A stretch of 64,000 bases of DNA from Loxodes magnus. Lineage: Eukaryota; Ciliophora; Karyorelictea; Loxodida; Loxodidae. The stretch lies in contig CAMPDV010000911.1 in the NCBI GenBank assembly GCA_946699065.1, positions 101,941 to 165,940 on the forward strand, read 5' to 3'. Below are positions 12,221 to 25,501 of the stretch, piece by piece. The translations under genes were made by a program, and so were the position numbers. The first letter of the stretch is position 1. Each line of letters starts with the position of its first letter. Below the pieces are notes generated by a model that did no database searches, was not told where the DNA came from, and saw only the letters and a program-made list of their open reading frames with translations.

Positions 12221-15097
12221 TATAAATTTAATTTCATAGAAAAATAATTAGTAATAATTAGTATTTAATAATTAATGCAATTATTTCTAATTTATAATTA
12301 AAATCAAAGTTGTCTAATTATAGAGAGATTGGAAAATGCTATTTTTTTACTTAAAGTAGATAATTAAAATTGTATAAGAAAAAATAATTAATTTATAAAA
12401 TAAATTATATCAATAGAGTATAAATCCCTTCTTATTTTTAGTTTCAAATATCCCTTTCTATTAAAAATCATTTTTTAAACATTTTCTACGAAACTAATTA
12501 TAAAGGTATCTTTTGTAATCAATTAAAAACTCTATCAAGTTGATAAGTAATATTTATACTTTTATTGAAGAGAATTTTTTTCTAACTATATTATAGCAAG
12601 TGGTTATCATACTTTCAAATATATATAAAAATTAAAATATAAATGACTAGCATTTAAAGCCTTTGCATTATAAAAAAATGTATTTTATAGAAATTAATTT
12701 AAACAATAAACTATAAAGTAAATAAATAATATAATAAATAATTTTGCATCATGAATGGATTCTTTTTATCTATTATAAAAATCTTTAATGTCTTATTATA
12801 TATTAAAATAATATATTTTTATATTTTACAAAATAGTTTTAATTAATTTTTCATTAAACTTTAGCTAAATCTTTATAAATTAAAAAATATTTAGATATAA
12901 AATTTAAAATATTTAATTTGTAAAATTATTAAAAATTTAATTAAAATATCATATGATTTTAGATATAATTATAAATAAAAGAAAGTATAAAATTTATGTA
13001 TCCTATTTAAAAATGATAGTTAGTTCTTACTTGATTTTAAACTAGAATTTACAATAACTGCTAATTTTTTATTATTATAATTATCTATATTATAAAATAA
13101 ATATAAATTATATTAGCTTTATTATATTAATAAAAATACAAAAAAATGAGTGAGGAAATAAAGTAAATCTTAGTATTAAAAAATAAGATACTAATAAGAT
13201 TTAAATTATTATATTTAATTAATTTTAATTTTATATTACTTTATTATAGTATAAATATATAAAATTAATTCTTTTTACCATGAAAGATAATTAACTTTAA
13301 TTTTTAACTATATGCAATATATCACAAATATTATATATATATACACTTTATATTCATAAACAAAAATAATTTATTTAAAAATTATAGTTTATAAATGTTA
13401 TAATACTTTATCACTTTTAATTATATTATATTTAAAATACAATGTTTCATAGATTAAATGGAATGTAAATTTAATAATCATTCATATAATTTGCCTTTTT
13501 ATTTAAAAGTAAAAGTTTATTTGTTAATTTAATTATTTACCCTCCTAACTGTTTTACCTGTCTTATAGTTAATCTTTCAACTTATTTCTTTCTCCAAATT
13601 TATTTAAAGATTAATGAAAGAAAAAATAAATATGTTAGTATATAAAAATTATTCTATATTATTTGATTATTATGCTAAAACATAGATACTTAACCTAGAA
13701 ATAATATATTGCTTTATATTATATGATAATTAAATTATAGTCAGATTTAATTAATTTTACATTTAAAAAAATTAACACTTTATTAATTTAGACTCATAAC
13801 TTTAAAATTAAAAATCTTTATAGCTTTATAATATTAGCAATTTGGTATAAAGTTGTAATGTATTTATATAAAATGTAGATTTTAGTTAAAAAGTTATAAA
13901 TTAAAATAAAAGATAAAAGACTAATTCTGATTAATTAGTTATCTATCTTGTTATTAATTAAACTACTAATAAAATATATTAATAGAACTAGTAACTTTCT
14001 TATAAATAATTAATATTTATATAATAATTCTATAATTTTTAAACCGCAATTTATAATATCTTTTGAACGAATTAAAGTAATTAAATATTATATTATAAAT
14101 GATTTAAATATAATATCAAACCATAAAATACTTTTATAAATATTAAAAGTAAATATTAATATTTTTCAACTTTTAATTATTTTAAATGCTCACTAGCTTT
14201 ATTTTTTTATTTTCTTTATTTATTCTATCATCTTGTTAAAAGGCTTAAGTTATCTTTTTTTATATTTTAATTAATTATCTCTACTTTTTATAAGATAAGA
14301 GAAATTTGAGTGATATATCTTAACTAAATATATTGATTAAAATTAAGTAGAATAGAACTTAATACTTTTAACAAATTTGAAAATTTAATTTTTTTGATTT
14401 TGCAAAAATGAATTTAATCCTTTCCTCTTCTAATTACTTATTTGCTCAATTTAACCTGTATTTTCGACTAGGATTAATAGTTCATTTTTGAGATTATAGG
14501 CAGATTTGACTGACAATTCGCTTATTTAAAGTTTTTTATTATTTTTTATATAAAAAATCTTACAATTTTTGTTCAATTAAGTCAAAAATTTTAAATTTAT
14601 ATCCTAGAGACAGTCATAACATCAATTTCACTTTCTTATCCTCAAAATTATTGTGATTTAATTTATCTTTCTTATCCATCTCTGATAACAATCTAATTTA
14701 CCGAATTCATTTATTTACATCAAAATTGATCTTCATTCAAGCTTTGCTTAATTCTAAAAAAGATAATTTCTATAAGAACTGAGATATAAATAACTTATTA
14801 TGATCTAAGCAATCATTACCCTCAAGAACTTCCTTCATTTACTATTTTAAATGTTTTTCTAATTTCATTAAGCCAATTTGATTTTTAATTTGAGCTCAGT
14901 ATACTACTCAAGAAATGTGAATAATAAAACATAAAAATATCTGTAAGCTGCTTCAAAACTTACACAGTCTTTTCTGCTTATAAAATATTTCGATTATGGA
15001 AAGAGATTGTATTATGGTGTATTAGTGACTATAGCAATTTATTATTAAATAACAAAAAAATTTGATTCATTTTGCCTTATAATAGCATCTGGATTGA
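12221..15097. other. AT-rich spacer with a coding-like stretch at the right end
   Basis: 12,221-14,400 holds nothing recognisable. From about 14,500 the plus strand becomes less AT-rich and has long frames that run into the ORF at 15,098 through a frame change at a run of eight T near 15,107. It may be the upstream part of the same unknown gene. Confidence 0.4.
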
Positions 15098-15583
15098 AAA
15101 ACAAAGGTTTTTTTTCAAATCCATGAGATCAACTTATCTTATTTAAAATTTAAGGTTAAATCTCTAGAAATTGACCTCTAAAGGAAAAATTTGTCTAACT
15201 TATTTCTACTTTTCTTCAAATTGAAAATGCAAGAAATAAACTTTAGGCAGGAAATCTAATAGAACGGCATTCTATTTTGCAATAAATCGGTTTTAACGCA
15301 ATTAAGTGCCTATTTAGGTAAAAAACTCTATGATATCTTATCAGACTAATAATCTAAAAAATGTAATTAAAACTTAGAATGGGTTAATTAGAGCAGCTTC
15401 AAAATTAGACTCACTTTTCATTAAAGGTTGTTAAATCTGTAAAATTAATCAGCTAAAACGGCTAAAAGGAACCGATAAAAGCTGTAATCACAAGAAAATT
15501 CGATTCTTTACTTAAAAAATTTTTCTTGTAATAAAATAGGAAACCTAAAGCAAGAATAAATGATGAATTTTTAAAGACTATGA
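15098..15583 (+). CDS. Unnamed TGA-free ORF
   Basis: About 161 codons lie between TGA at 15,095-15,097 and TGA at 15,581-15,583, reading TAA/TAG as Gln. The frame continues sensibly on both sides if TGA is also read through. The product would be basic, Gln- and Lys-rich, with a hydrophobic patch LSNLFLLFFKLKM near its start. No family is recognised. Composition is richer in G+C than the flanks, which favours coding, but open length alone is weak evidence here. Confidence 0.35.
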
Positions 15584-17357
15584 TATGCGGATCTGAGAGA
15601 AAGAGGTATATTATGAGATGTACGTACTTAAAGACAAGGCTCAAACTTAGAAAGGAAAAATTATCTGATTTTTACAGCCATTTTATCTTAATTATTTTAA
15701 AAGAGTAATACAATCAATGCGTAAGATATGTTACTCAATTAAATCATATAATATATTAATAAACTCTATATCTAATTTAGATAAAGCTTTCAAAAAGCCA
15801 TAAAATATTAAAGCTATGTAAATAAATAAACTTAAGCTTAATATAATCCCGCCTAAATTAATTCCTGTCATCATGATTAATAGTTTTTAAATTTAAAATA
15901 ATATTATTAACTAAACTAAGCTTTTTTAACTATTTTTCCATCCTTTTATATCTACTTTAACACTTAATTGTCAAGTTTCTGATTTTTTTTAAGTAAAACA
16001 TTCTTTCTGTTAAATGTAAAATTCTTAGACAATTTTAAGGAATAGATTCTTAAATATATTTTTATCCCAATTCTCTATTTATTCAATCTGATTATTCATT
16101 ACAATTAAGTAGCAATGATTTACTTTAATATGTTAGTATGTTTAGTGAAAAGATTTAAAGTGAATAATAAAGAATAGGGATTAGAGAGTTATATATAGGT
16201 GTGATACAGATGATAAGTGTATGCTAACCTTTTAGTAATAATTAAAAGGTATGAAAATGGATATTGAGCTGTGTACTATATTACTTTAAATCATTCTTTA
16301 TCATACTAACATTTTTATATCATTTTTGCCCTTTAACTTAAGCTCATCTAATTATCTAATAATTATTCTAAGAAAAGTGGAAATAAACTAGTTTTTGGCT
16401 GTAATGGTTGCCTAATAAAAGAAAGTTTAGAATAATATTGTAACTTAAGTTTTAGTTAATAGATATATAGAGATAATTAATTACTTTTTATTAATTCTAT
16501 TATATAGCATTATAATTCTAAACATCATTACTTATACTCATTACTTTCGTTATTTATCAACTTACCATTTTATCTATTATTACTATCATCTACTAAGATA
16601 TTTTCCTTCTATCTCATTCAGCTTCTAAGTTTCTATATATTAAACTCTAAGTTATTCTAAAGTAAATAAAAACTAATTTAATCTACCTAATAAGCACTAT
16701 TTCTTATAGCTTATGAACTAGTACATTATTAAATTTAATATATCTACTACCAATCATCTACAATCCTACTTCTTTCAATCTATTTATCATTTCTGTATTA
16801 TCAACGTTTTAACTATACCCTTTAATAATAAATTTATTAATTATCATATTTAAGCTTTCAATCAGCATTCTCTTATATTAATTTACTATAAATAAAATTA
16901 TTTTTAAGCATTGTTATAAAGATGCTATAAACATTCTTATTAATCATTCTTATTTTCTCTTACATTTTAAAATTTCTTTCTCTTTAATTTACATTTCCTA
17001 AGTTAATCCAATACTCTTTTTACTTTATATTAACTCTAGTTTTAAAATATAAGAGACTCCTTTTAAAATTATCAAATTAGGAGTTAATATTTGTAATTAT
17101 ATCCTATTAATCATTGAGACTAGAACTCACTTCCTAGCAGCATTCGAGAAATTTTCTTAGAGAGTAATTAGATTAAACTCTGCTCTACTAAGATTCCTTA
17201 AAATCTTGAGGTGCTTTAACTCAGAATAACAAGTTAACTTTTATTCTTCTAATAAGTTTGATTTAAGACTCACTTATTAGGCTGTAAATGAACTTAATCT
17301 GATTTATTTATTTAGACAAAGCCCATTAATTTTGAAAGTTTTAAGAGCCGTATCTCG
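15584..17357. other. AT-rich spacer with a small inverted repeat
   Basis: No gene is recognised. An imperfect inverted repeat pairs TTAGTATG near 16,132 with CATACTAA near 16,302, together with flanking TTTAAAGTGAA/TACTTTAAAT blocks, around a core of about 100 bp. It could form a cruciform or be a small mobile-element relic. Confidence 0.35.
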
Positions 17358-19230
17358 GCTATAATTTAAAGTGATAACTAGATAGACCAGCTCAAAAACT
17401 TTAGTCAGAGGAAGTTATTTAATGAATTGCAATTGTTTAAGTAGTAAAGAGAGCATATCCTAATTATTACCAAGACTAGATAATTTAGAGATTTTAATAT
17501 AAATTGGAATTAACTGTCTTAGCTTAAACTGCCTAAGGCTTTAGTCTTAAAATTTTGATTAAACAATGTGAGCCATCTGGAGTTTTAGTAAAAGGCTATA
17601 GATCTTACTGTCCAATCTGAGAAGGAGAATTGCTTGAAGAAGATGAACTGAATAGGAAATATCACAAACCTATTAAGTACAAACTTAATAGAAGATTAAT
17701 ATAATAGATAGATAATACCTGTTCATTATTTTAGTAGACAGCAAAGGTAAAACTATCGCATATCTGAATATATGAGATAGATATCTAATACTTCTAATTT
17801 CTAAATTTGCAGAATCTCAACTTAAATCAAAGTCACATCCAAGATTTCCCATTATCAACTCCAAGAAGCTGATAAAACTGATAGTTAGACAAAACTAAAT
17901 CTTTAAAGTTGTCAGAAATTGAATTTTCCTTAAACTAATTAAAAATTCTGAAAAATCTGGATAGTTATACTTAGTTGTAGCGCTTAAAGTTTCATATTAT
18001 AAAAGTGAATCTTAAGAGAAAATGCCCATTAAGATGTAAAGTTTGACTTTCCTGAAAAGATATACTTACGATAAAATCAATTTGATTGTAAGTATTACCA
18101 ATTTTAAAGTAGACGCTAAAGCTCTTAAAACAGAAAGCCAGTTAAGAGACAGTAAAATTAGAAAAGTATGAGTAACAGAATAAAAATTAGAGCTTTAATC
18201 AATCTAGTTTAAGAACAAGTTAGAGTAACTAAATTATAATATAGTATGAAAGGATTAAAACCTTAAATTAGGATTAAGTAAATGAAAAGAAAAACAAGAA
18301 CTTAAATATAAGGCTGGAAATCTTGCTGATCTACTAAGTGAGAAAATTAAAATAGCAAGCTATTAAGAAAATTCTTAGTAAAAGTTAAATAGCTTAAAGT
18401 ATGCTAATTAGTAGCTTTTAAAAGGCTAATATCACTTATAGCTGAAAATTAGACTAATTCCAAGAGATGGGTAAGATTCTTTTAAATCCTTTTAGAAAGC
18501 TAAGATCCGTTTCACCTATGGAGATCTTCATTTCATAAATACTTATTAAGAAATTAAAAAGACTCAGGATTTTTAAAGCTTCATGGTTATCAAAATTTAA
18601 CACTATCATAACTGAAAGCATAATTGAACAGGCTTAAGATTAGAATGAAATAGCAGCTCTAAAATATAAAGAAGAACTCAATGAAATAAAGCTAAATTAC
18701 ATTAGATATTTGTTTAAAAGCATCAAAGAGACATATTCAGAAAAATCTAAGTCTTATTCTCAACAAGCAAGTTAGAATACTATTGGCATTTAATGTGATG
18801 CAGCTTGATCATCAAATATATAAACTGAAGATTTACAACTTAAGTTTATCACTAGGAAGATTTTCTAACATTTTTTCAACAGAGCAATTTAAGAATAAAT
18901 AAGGTTTAACCAATCTTGAAAGATAAAATTAAACTAATGAGTAGATATAGAAAAAGTTAGTGAGGTAAAGCAGCTAGATATAGACAAATTAAGCTCTGCT
19001 ATCCCGGAAGAACTAAGTAAAAGAAAATTTTTTAAATTTTTAAAATTTACGAGTTTCAAAATAATTAAACTAAAAAGAGTAATAATAGAAAAGTAGTCAA
19101 CATTTGTAATTAGAAGCCTTATGATGATAAGACAGAAAATTTTTAAATTTTTCTTTACTATCTCCAGATCTACTTGGAGATATTAATTAAAGTAAAGTAA
19201 TAAATTTAGAAAATAATAATGATAATCAAA
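17358..19230 (+). CDS. Coding-like block, fragmented, unnamed
   Basis: The plus strand carries long frames under a TAA/TAG = Gln code, interrupted by about a dozen TGA codons and at least one frame change near 18,575. Readable segments include KQCEPSGVLVKGYRSYCPI followed by TGA and EGELLEEDELNRKYH at 17,570-17,670, a Lys/Glu/Gln-rich coiled-coil-like run at 18,280-18,450, and SSAIPEELSKRKFFKFLKF at about 19,000. I do not recognise the family. It is either a gene in which TGA is read through or a decayed gene, possibly from a mobile element. In parts two frames look equally plausible, so exact boundaries and frame are uncertain. Confidence 0.35.
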
Positions 19231-20539
19231 ATATAAGCGACAGGTTGAATAGTAAAAGGAGCTATGATAAAAAATAATAAAATTTAAATAATCAAAAAGT
19301 TATGTTGCTTCACGAGTTTTTCAGTAATAAGCTCTCAGATTCAGTTAAATTTAGAAAGCCATTTAAATTCTTATTTACAAAACAGATATACTAGTATAAA
19401 AAACTCCTTAAGTTTTATAAAGCCTATAACAATATTAGAGCGAAAAGGGATTCAATTTATGCTATATGATTAAATAGTTCAGAAAAAATCAGTCTATTCT
19501 ATTAACTTAAGCTAAACATCCAAGAAGTTAGGGATATATAGAAAGTTAACGAATGCTAAGATAAAAGAAATGATAATAAGAAAGAGGTAAAGAAGCATAC
19601 TTTGGCTTAAGGATACAATATCAATAAGAATGTCTTGTATGAAAAGTTTCTCCTCTACCTTGTTCAAATAGAACCTTGAAAAAAAAGCTAAAAAGTAATA
19701 GCAAATGACTTTAAAAGAAACTTCAGTATCTAGAAAAAATATCAAAGTATATTGGTTGAATTAAAAAAGTAAGGATTTATGCATAAAATACTAAGAAAAT
19801 CTAAAATTATCAAAGTAAAATAATAAATAGCTGTTTATTAAAGAAAGAAAATCGAGATACCTACTAAGGAAAAAAGGAAATAAAAGGAAAAAGAGCTTTC
19901 TAGATTGTAGAGATATATGAAGTAGAAGTTTAAATTCACAGATCATTAGATTATTGATTTAGCACTTTAAGATGTTCTAAACTGTTTGAAATAAAAATAG
20001 ATTGATGAGTACTAAAAGCTAATTTGTTTAGATAAAAAGAGCCTAAAAAGTTTTTAAATTCAGAGAAGGTCTTGAATAAAGATACTAATTGTTAAGAAAT
20101 GAAGTGATAGTCATCAAGCACGATCAAATAGTAGATTTACTCGTCTAATTAAAAGAACTAAAGTAGACATATTTTCTGAATCAAAATATGTTTACATTAC
20201 AAGATAAATTTCTGCCTTTAAAAGATTTAGAAGTGAAGCAATATAAATTGAACAGTAGATAACTCACAGGCAAAGACTTTATACATATTCTCTTTCAATA
20301 ATTTTTTCAATCGAGCTGTTAAAGCTTGCTGAGAATTAACATCATTTTGGTATGTATGGTAAATTTTTTATATGTAGGATTAAGAAATTATAAGAACTTT
20401 GATTTCTTTATCAACGATATCACCAAGAAAGTTTTAAATATGAGTAATTTAATATTTTATTGTATAGGTAAAATAGCAAAGAATTGAATGATACTCAGTC
20501 TTTAAAGTATTTAATTATAAAAAAAGCTTAGCAGGGTAA
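19231..20539. other. Continuation of AT-rich, partly coding-like sequence
   Basis: Short plus-strand frames continue from the block on the left, but no motif was seen. The minus-strand open frame of 77 codons at 19,512-19,745 in the standard code looks like an antisense shadow of the plus-strand material. Confidence 0.3.
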
Positions 20540-21000
20540 TAAAAGCTTACACCTATAAATTATATGAACTGATTAACATAAACGCTAACTGAATTTTGCT
20601 TCTGTTCACGAAAATTTCAGAATATTTGAGCAAATAATAAACTCTTAATATGGATTCAACGTTTCACGGAAGCCCCTTGTGCTACGATAGCTTAAAGCAA
20701 ATTAAGGAATCAATTATAGCAGAAAGACATAAACCTAAACTAATTTTCTTTGGCAAAGGAATAGTAAATTCTTTCATTGAAGTATTTACTAGATAATCTT
20801 GCCTGGAAACATGAGAAAATGAACTACTAAGCTTCAATAATTGTAAAGAGAAGAAATATATAAACTTCATTGAGAAAAACTTTCTTCCAGGCTGCTAAAT
20901 CTATTTTCTTTCCAACAAAGAGAGTTAACTCAGTTTTCTATTCTTAAATCTGATTAGCATGGCAAGCTCTAAACAAATGGACATTCTTCTTATATATCAG
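20540..21000 (-). CDS. Coding-like block, unnamed
   Basis: GC content rises and two overlapping minus-strand frames both read as plausible protein. One starts at ATG 20,870 (MKFIYFFSLQLLKLSSSFSH...) and continues past TAG codons as SLICFKLSQHKGLP, then TGA and NVESILRVYYLLKY. The other contains VGKKIDLAAWKKVFLNEVY. I cannot decide between them and recognise no family. If real, the gene is convergent with the block to its left. Confidence 0.3.
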
Positions 21001-22759
21001 CTTAAGCACTTTCTATAATACTCTTCTTTTTAATGGGTTTAAAATAATTAAATTATCTTCATATGTTTATAATTTATTTGTCAAATAAGGTTCTGACTTG
21101 TCCTCAGTCGCTTTCTTAGGATAAAGATAAATTAAAAGGAAAAAATTTTAATTTTTATGGGATTGCCAGTTACTCAAGTAAGGGTTAATCAAGATAAACA
21201 ACCTTGAAGTGAAAATGTTTTTAAGTTCTAGAGTAGTGCATAGGCCTTTTTACTAAAGTAAAGCATTCTCTTAGTTTATTGAACTAGAATTATGAGACAA
21301 TTAGTAGTGCTTGAATAACTTGTATTTTTTGAGTATCATCTAATGATTAAATTTCTTCTTTTTATTTACTTAATATTAATACAGCTTTATCATAGTTAAG
21401 ACACCCTAGGTTTAAGTATAGATATTAGCTATCTGATTACTATTGAATATTAAAATAAGAAGTAATAAAAATTGCTGATTATTAGTATCCTACTAATAAC
21501 TGTAATATAACTGAAATAAGCTTTATACTAGTAATTGATAAGCTAATAATTAGCATCTACTTTGAACATCTAGCTTTAAATATTGATAAGCTTACTAAAA
21601 GAATGTACATTTAGATTTTAAATTAAACAAATAAAGGCATAAGTTATTAGTGTCCTAGTTATTACTTATATTTATATAATATCTTTTAGATAATTTTTCA
21701 ATCTATTATTTCAAAGTATCTTTAGCTAATTAATGTAACAATTTTAGACTTATAAAAGCTAATTAAATTCCATAAGAGAAGCATACAAAGATACTAAACT
21801 ATTACATTCAAGCTTTCAAAAGGGAATAGTATTTCTCTTGGTGTTTTGCTTAAATGAATTAGAACATTAGAAGGATTAATAATTTACTCATTCACTATTC
21901 TTAAAATATTCCTTTAGTTATTTACTAACATATAATAACTAACCCATCAAGCACTGCCAACATTATAAACAAGTTTCAGTAAGCAACGTTTCTATTAAGC
22001 ATAACTGTCTTTTAAAAAGATTATATTATGGGAGATCTTAAGATAAACATATCTAAGGAGATTGAGAATATAAAATAGATTTTTTAGAGCTTGAGATTAA
22101 ATAACTAAATACTAATATTAGTATTACTAGATTAGCTATAAGAACAATCTTTAAATTGTAGTCCTAACACTATTAATATTAACCTTACTTACTATAAAGC
22201 TATTTAATCCTAATAATACTTCTATTGCTTATTAATATTTTACCTATAATATCATTCTTTTATATTTAACATTAAATATATACCAGTCTAAGTTTTTACT
22301 CTCATTTCAATAGTAATCAATCAAGCTTCTAACAAACTTACACAAAAAGGCTAAACTCTAATCTAAATTTTTACCTGCTTTTGAAGACTATTACAAAGAA
22401 AATAAATCTTAATAGTAAAGTAAAGTGTCTAAGATAATTGCTGAAACTAAATTAACTAATGTTATTTAAATAAAGCTTCAAAACTTTATTTTAAGACTAA
22501 AGATCTTAGATTAAATTCAGTCCCTCTATGATACAAAAAATGTATAATAAGTAGAATAAATACATTAAAAAGGATTAAATAGAAGTTGATAGAAAGTTGA
22601 AGCTTTGTAGTGTAAAGTAGATTCAATTAGATAACTGCTAGAGAGTCAAAAGATGGGAGTGATTAAGATTATAAATAAATCTAAAACCTTAGTATTAAAC
22701 TGTAGTTAAATAAGAGATTTATTTTTGGAGAGCGGAGGGTCTTAAAAGGTATATATTTA
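21001..22759. other. AT-rich spacer, no gene seen
   Basis: No family signature or RNA gene was recognised. The interval separates two minus-strand coding blocks. Confidence 0.4.
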
Positions 22760-25220
22760 TCAAATAAGGTAATATGACTAAATTATACTCTTATAAACAG
22801 TATTTTAGGTCTAGTATATTGAACTGCCTTACTCTACTCCTGTAATTTTAGTAAATATGCGATGATAAAAGACGAGAACTCCATCGCTCATTTTAGCAAT
22901 AGTATCTCCAAACTGAGCCTTATTGCTATTGAACGTAGAGTTGTGGATTTCAGTGTAATTGATTTGTTATAATATAATAGCACCACCATATTAAGTGGTA
23001 CTTGTACCTTTACTACCAAGTACGAGTTCTTTACTATAAAGCTAACTTATTTGTTCTTAGTTTGTATGCAAGCTGCACTAATCGCGCTGTTATCTGAACA
23101 ATATAGGTTTTCTATTAGAATAGTGTTGAATGAGTCTAAATAGATCCCAGCAGATATTTAATTTACTTTATTGCTTTAAATTGTGGTATTACCAAAGATA
23201 ATATTCAAGGCTTAATCACTAAAAACGCAACAAAAATACAACCATTTCCAGAGTAAATTTAAGCTCGTCCTCTATCAAATTGATTGAATCCGTTTCCAGA
23301 AACCACCTCCCTTATTGTTAAGGATTTAGCAGCGATATAAAAAGATTACGGGAGTAACTTTTCTTTGACTAAATTAAATATCCATTGCATATACGATACT
23401 TCCTAAATCCTGAGAAGAGACTATAATATTATTCTAAAATTCGCTGTTCATCAAGCATAAGAAAGTGAAACCCTGCATTCCTTCTACATTTATCAGATAA
23501 ACTCTTTACTGAAACTATTTTTTATTACCTTTAAAGGTTACTTTATCAAAGATCAGAACACCTTTATGAGACAGATTGAGTAAATACTAACTATAGTTAA
23601 TATAGCTAATTATCGTATTTTTAAGGATCACCTTTGAAATTTAATTAGCTATTTCTTTAGATTTGGTCGATTTACTATCTGAAGTCGTTTAATTGTAATC
23701 TGTTATAATATGTTAGTCAACTTCAAGAAACTGCTATAAGAGTCATTGAAGATCCAGCTATTTATTACCAGGTAAGTCAACTAGATATTGTTATCCATGC
23801 TAGATAAGAAGATTAGCCTTCCTTTAATTAACCAGTTCAAGTTGAAAAAAGAATTGACCATTTAAATATTTTTATTAGTTTGAGTTTAATTTAGAGTCAG
23901 TAAAGAGAGAATGCCAGCTTCTGATGCTTAATATTTAACTAGGGTTGGCAATGATATAGAAGGTATCTATAAGTACATTGTCATTAGTTGCAAATATTAT
24001 AGCTTAATATTCATCTGTATTACTAGAAAAAATAGAATTGAAAATACTGAGAGAAATGCCAAAGTCTAGTTAAATAATGAACCTTAGCCAATGCTTGAAT
24101 GTCAGAGAATATAGTAATTTATATAATAACACTTTTAAAATATTGGAGATATAGTAATGAAGCATTATTCTGATAGCCATTTATATAATTTTGGGAGAAT
24201 TAGCTTTCCTTTATATATGTAGTATGCTAGGAGTTGATTATCAAAAGGAGAACACATTTTGAGAATTTTATTATTATTAAGGCTAATTATTATCAAAGTA
24301 TCAAAGTCTTGAGAGGTAAAGACATACAATCATATAACTCCTAAGAAAATCTTGTTATCGCCATAGAGAGAAGTTCAGTTACAAGTCTATTTCCAACGCT
24401 AGATTCTAGATATCTCTGATTTAAAAAGAAGAAAGCTCGTTTTCTGAGAGATGGTATAAGAAATATTAATTACCATCTGGCTAGTAGTTTAATGAGACTC
24501 CAAAATTTTAAGTTTCGAAGTAAGAATTACCCTTGGATTTTACCTGAAGTAGAGATATTTACAAGTAGTTTTCAATGCTGATAACTGTGGAGCATAAGTT
24601 GGAAATAAAGTTAGCATTCTGAATGAGTAACTTTTTATCTAAGTTAAATTTAGATCAGGAATCATCTTTCCACTTACCTCCTTATTGATTATTTTACTAT
24701 TATGAAAATCCGAACAGAAGAATATAACTAATGTTTTGGATTTAATTCGTTTACTACATGAAGCAAGTGTTTTCCTCGAAGGTCGAGTTCTTTATATTAA
24801 CATTTGGAATAATAGAGTCTGAACTAGTTTATAAGGAAATAATGTATCTTGAGCTCTGATCTTTATATACACCGAAATTATTAGTAAATTAACAATTCTC
24901 GACATTTACAGTCAGATCTAAAGTTTGCTTTGTAAGAACGTACTAATAAATATAATCTCCCCGTTCCATGCCAAGTTACTACTAAAGATACAATCCTTGA
25001 ATAATATTCTAGTTACATAATATAAATAAATAAAAGCTTGATCACTACAACATTAATCATTTTAGAAGCAATTTACGATCTTATTTTTATCAAAAGTTAC
25101 TTAGGAGATAGTAATATCATTAGCAAAATAAGTGAAAAGAAAGCCATTTTAAGATAGTAGAAGGCTCTAATTCTTTTAGGTATTAAGGTTGTAATCTTAT
25201 GATTTGCGTTATAAACCATT
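22760..25220 (-). CDS. Beta-helix surface-type protein, frame-broken
   Basis: Several minus-strand segments share the F/S-x-x-N and GGAI pattern of right-handed beta-helix proteins, like the polymorphic outer membrane protein repeat also found in ciliate surface proteins. From 5' to 3': ITISQVTFDKNKIVNCF and LFKDCIFSSNLAWNG (near 25,000-25,130), NIKNSTFEENTC (near 24,790), NANFISNLCSTVISIENYL (near 24,600), FGNTTIQSNKV (near 23,180) and QYGGAIILQQINYTEIHNST, then FNSNKAQFGDTI (near 22,900-22,990). The last frame ends at TGA 22,760-22,762. Segments sit in different frames; the best-resolved junction, near 23,020, is a one-base (-1) slip. No signal peptide or ATG could be fixed, and the true 5' end may be farther upstream. 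The gene is divergent from the RING/Ubl gene at 25,502. The beta-helix call is an inference from repeat pattern. Confidence 0.5.
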
Positions 25221-25448
25221 AAAAAAATTAAGTTCAGTTACTGTTCCTTAGTATCATTAAAAGGTTTATATTTTTTTTTACTTTTTAATATAGTTTGCAG
25301 TTAAAAGCACATTAAAATTTATTATTTTTTTTAAATTAAATTTCATATTTTATTAAATTTAATTTTAAAATTATATTTATTTAAAATAATTCTATAAAAA
25401 TAATTATATTATAATATTTTTTTATTTTATTATTATTATTATTATTTA

Positions 25449-25462
25449 ACGTATATATACGT
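25449..25462. promoter_or_regulatory. 14-bp perfect palindrome upstream of RING/Ubl gene
   Basis: ACGTATATATACGT is a perfect palindrome with a TATA-rich core, about 40 bp before the ATG at 25,502 and within the intergenic gap shared with the divergent beta-helix gene. It is the only palindrome of note in this gap. A promoter role is inferred from position only. Confidence 0.3.
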
Positions 25463-25501
25463 GGATTTTGTTTAAAAGGAAAAGTTTTTTAAAAAATAAT
25501 A

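Noticed and set aside
17570..17640. TGA read as Cys (CPI-TGA-EGE would give a CPIC motif)
   Set aside because: The WD40 and NACHT positions fit Trp, not Cys; a single Cys-like context is not enough.
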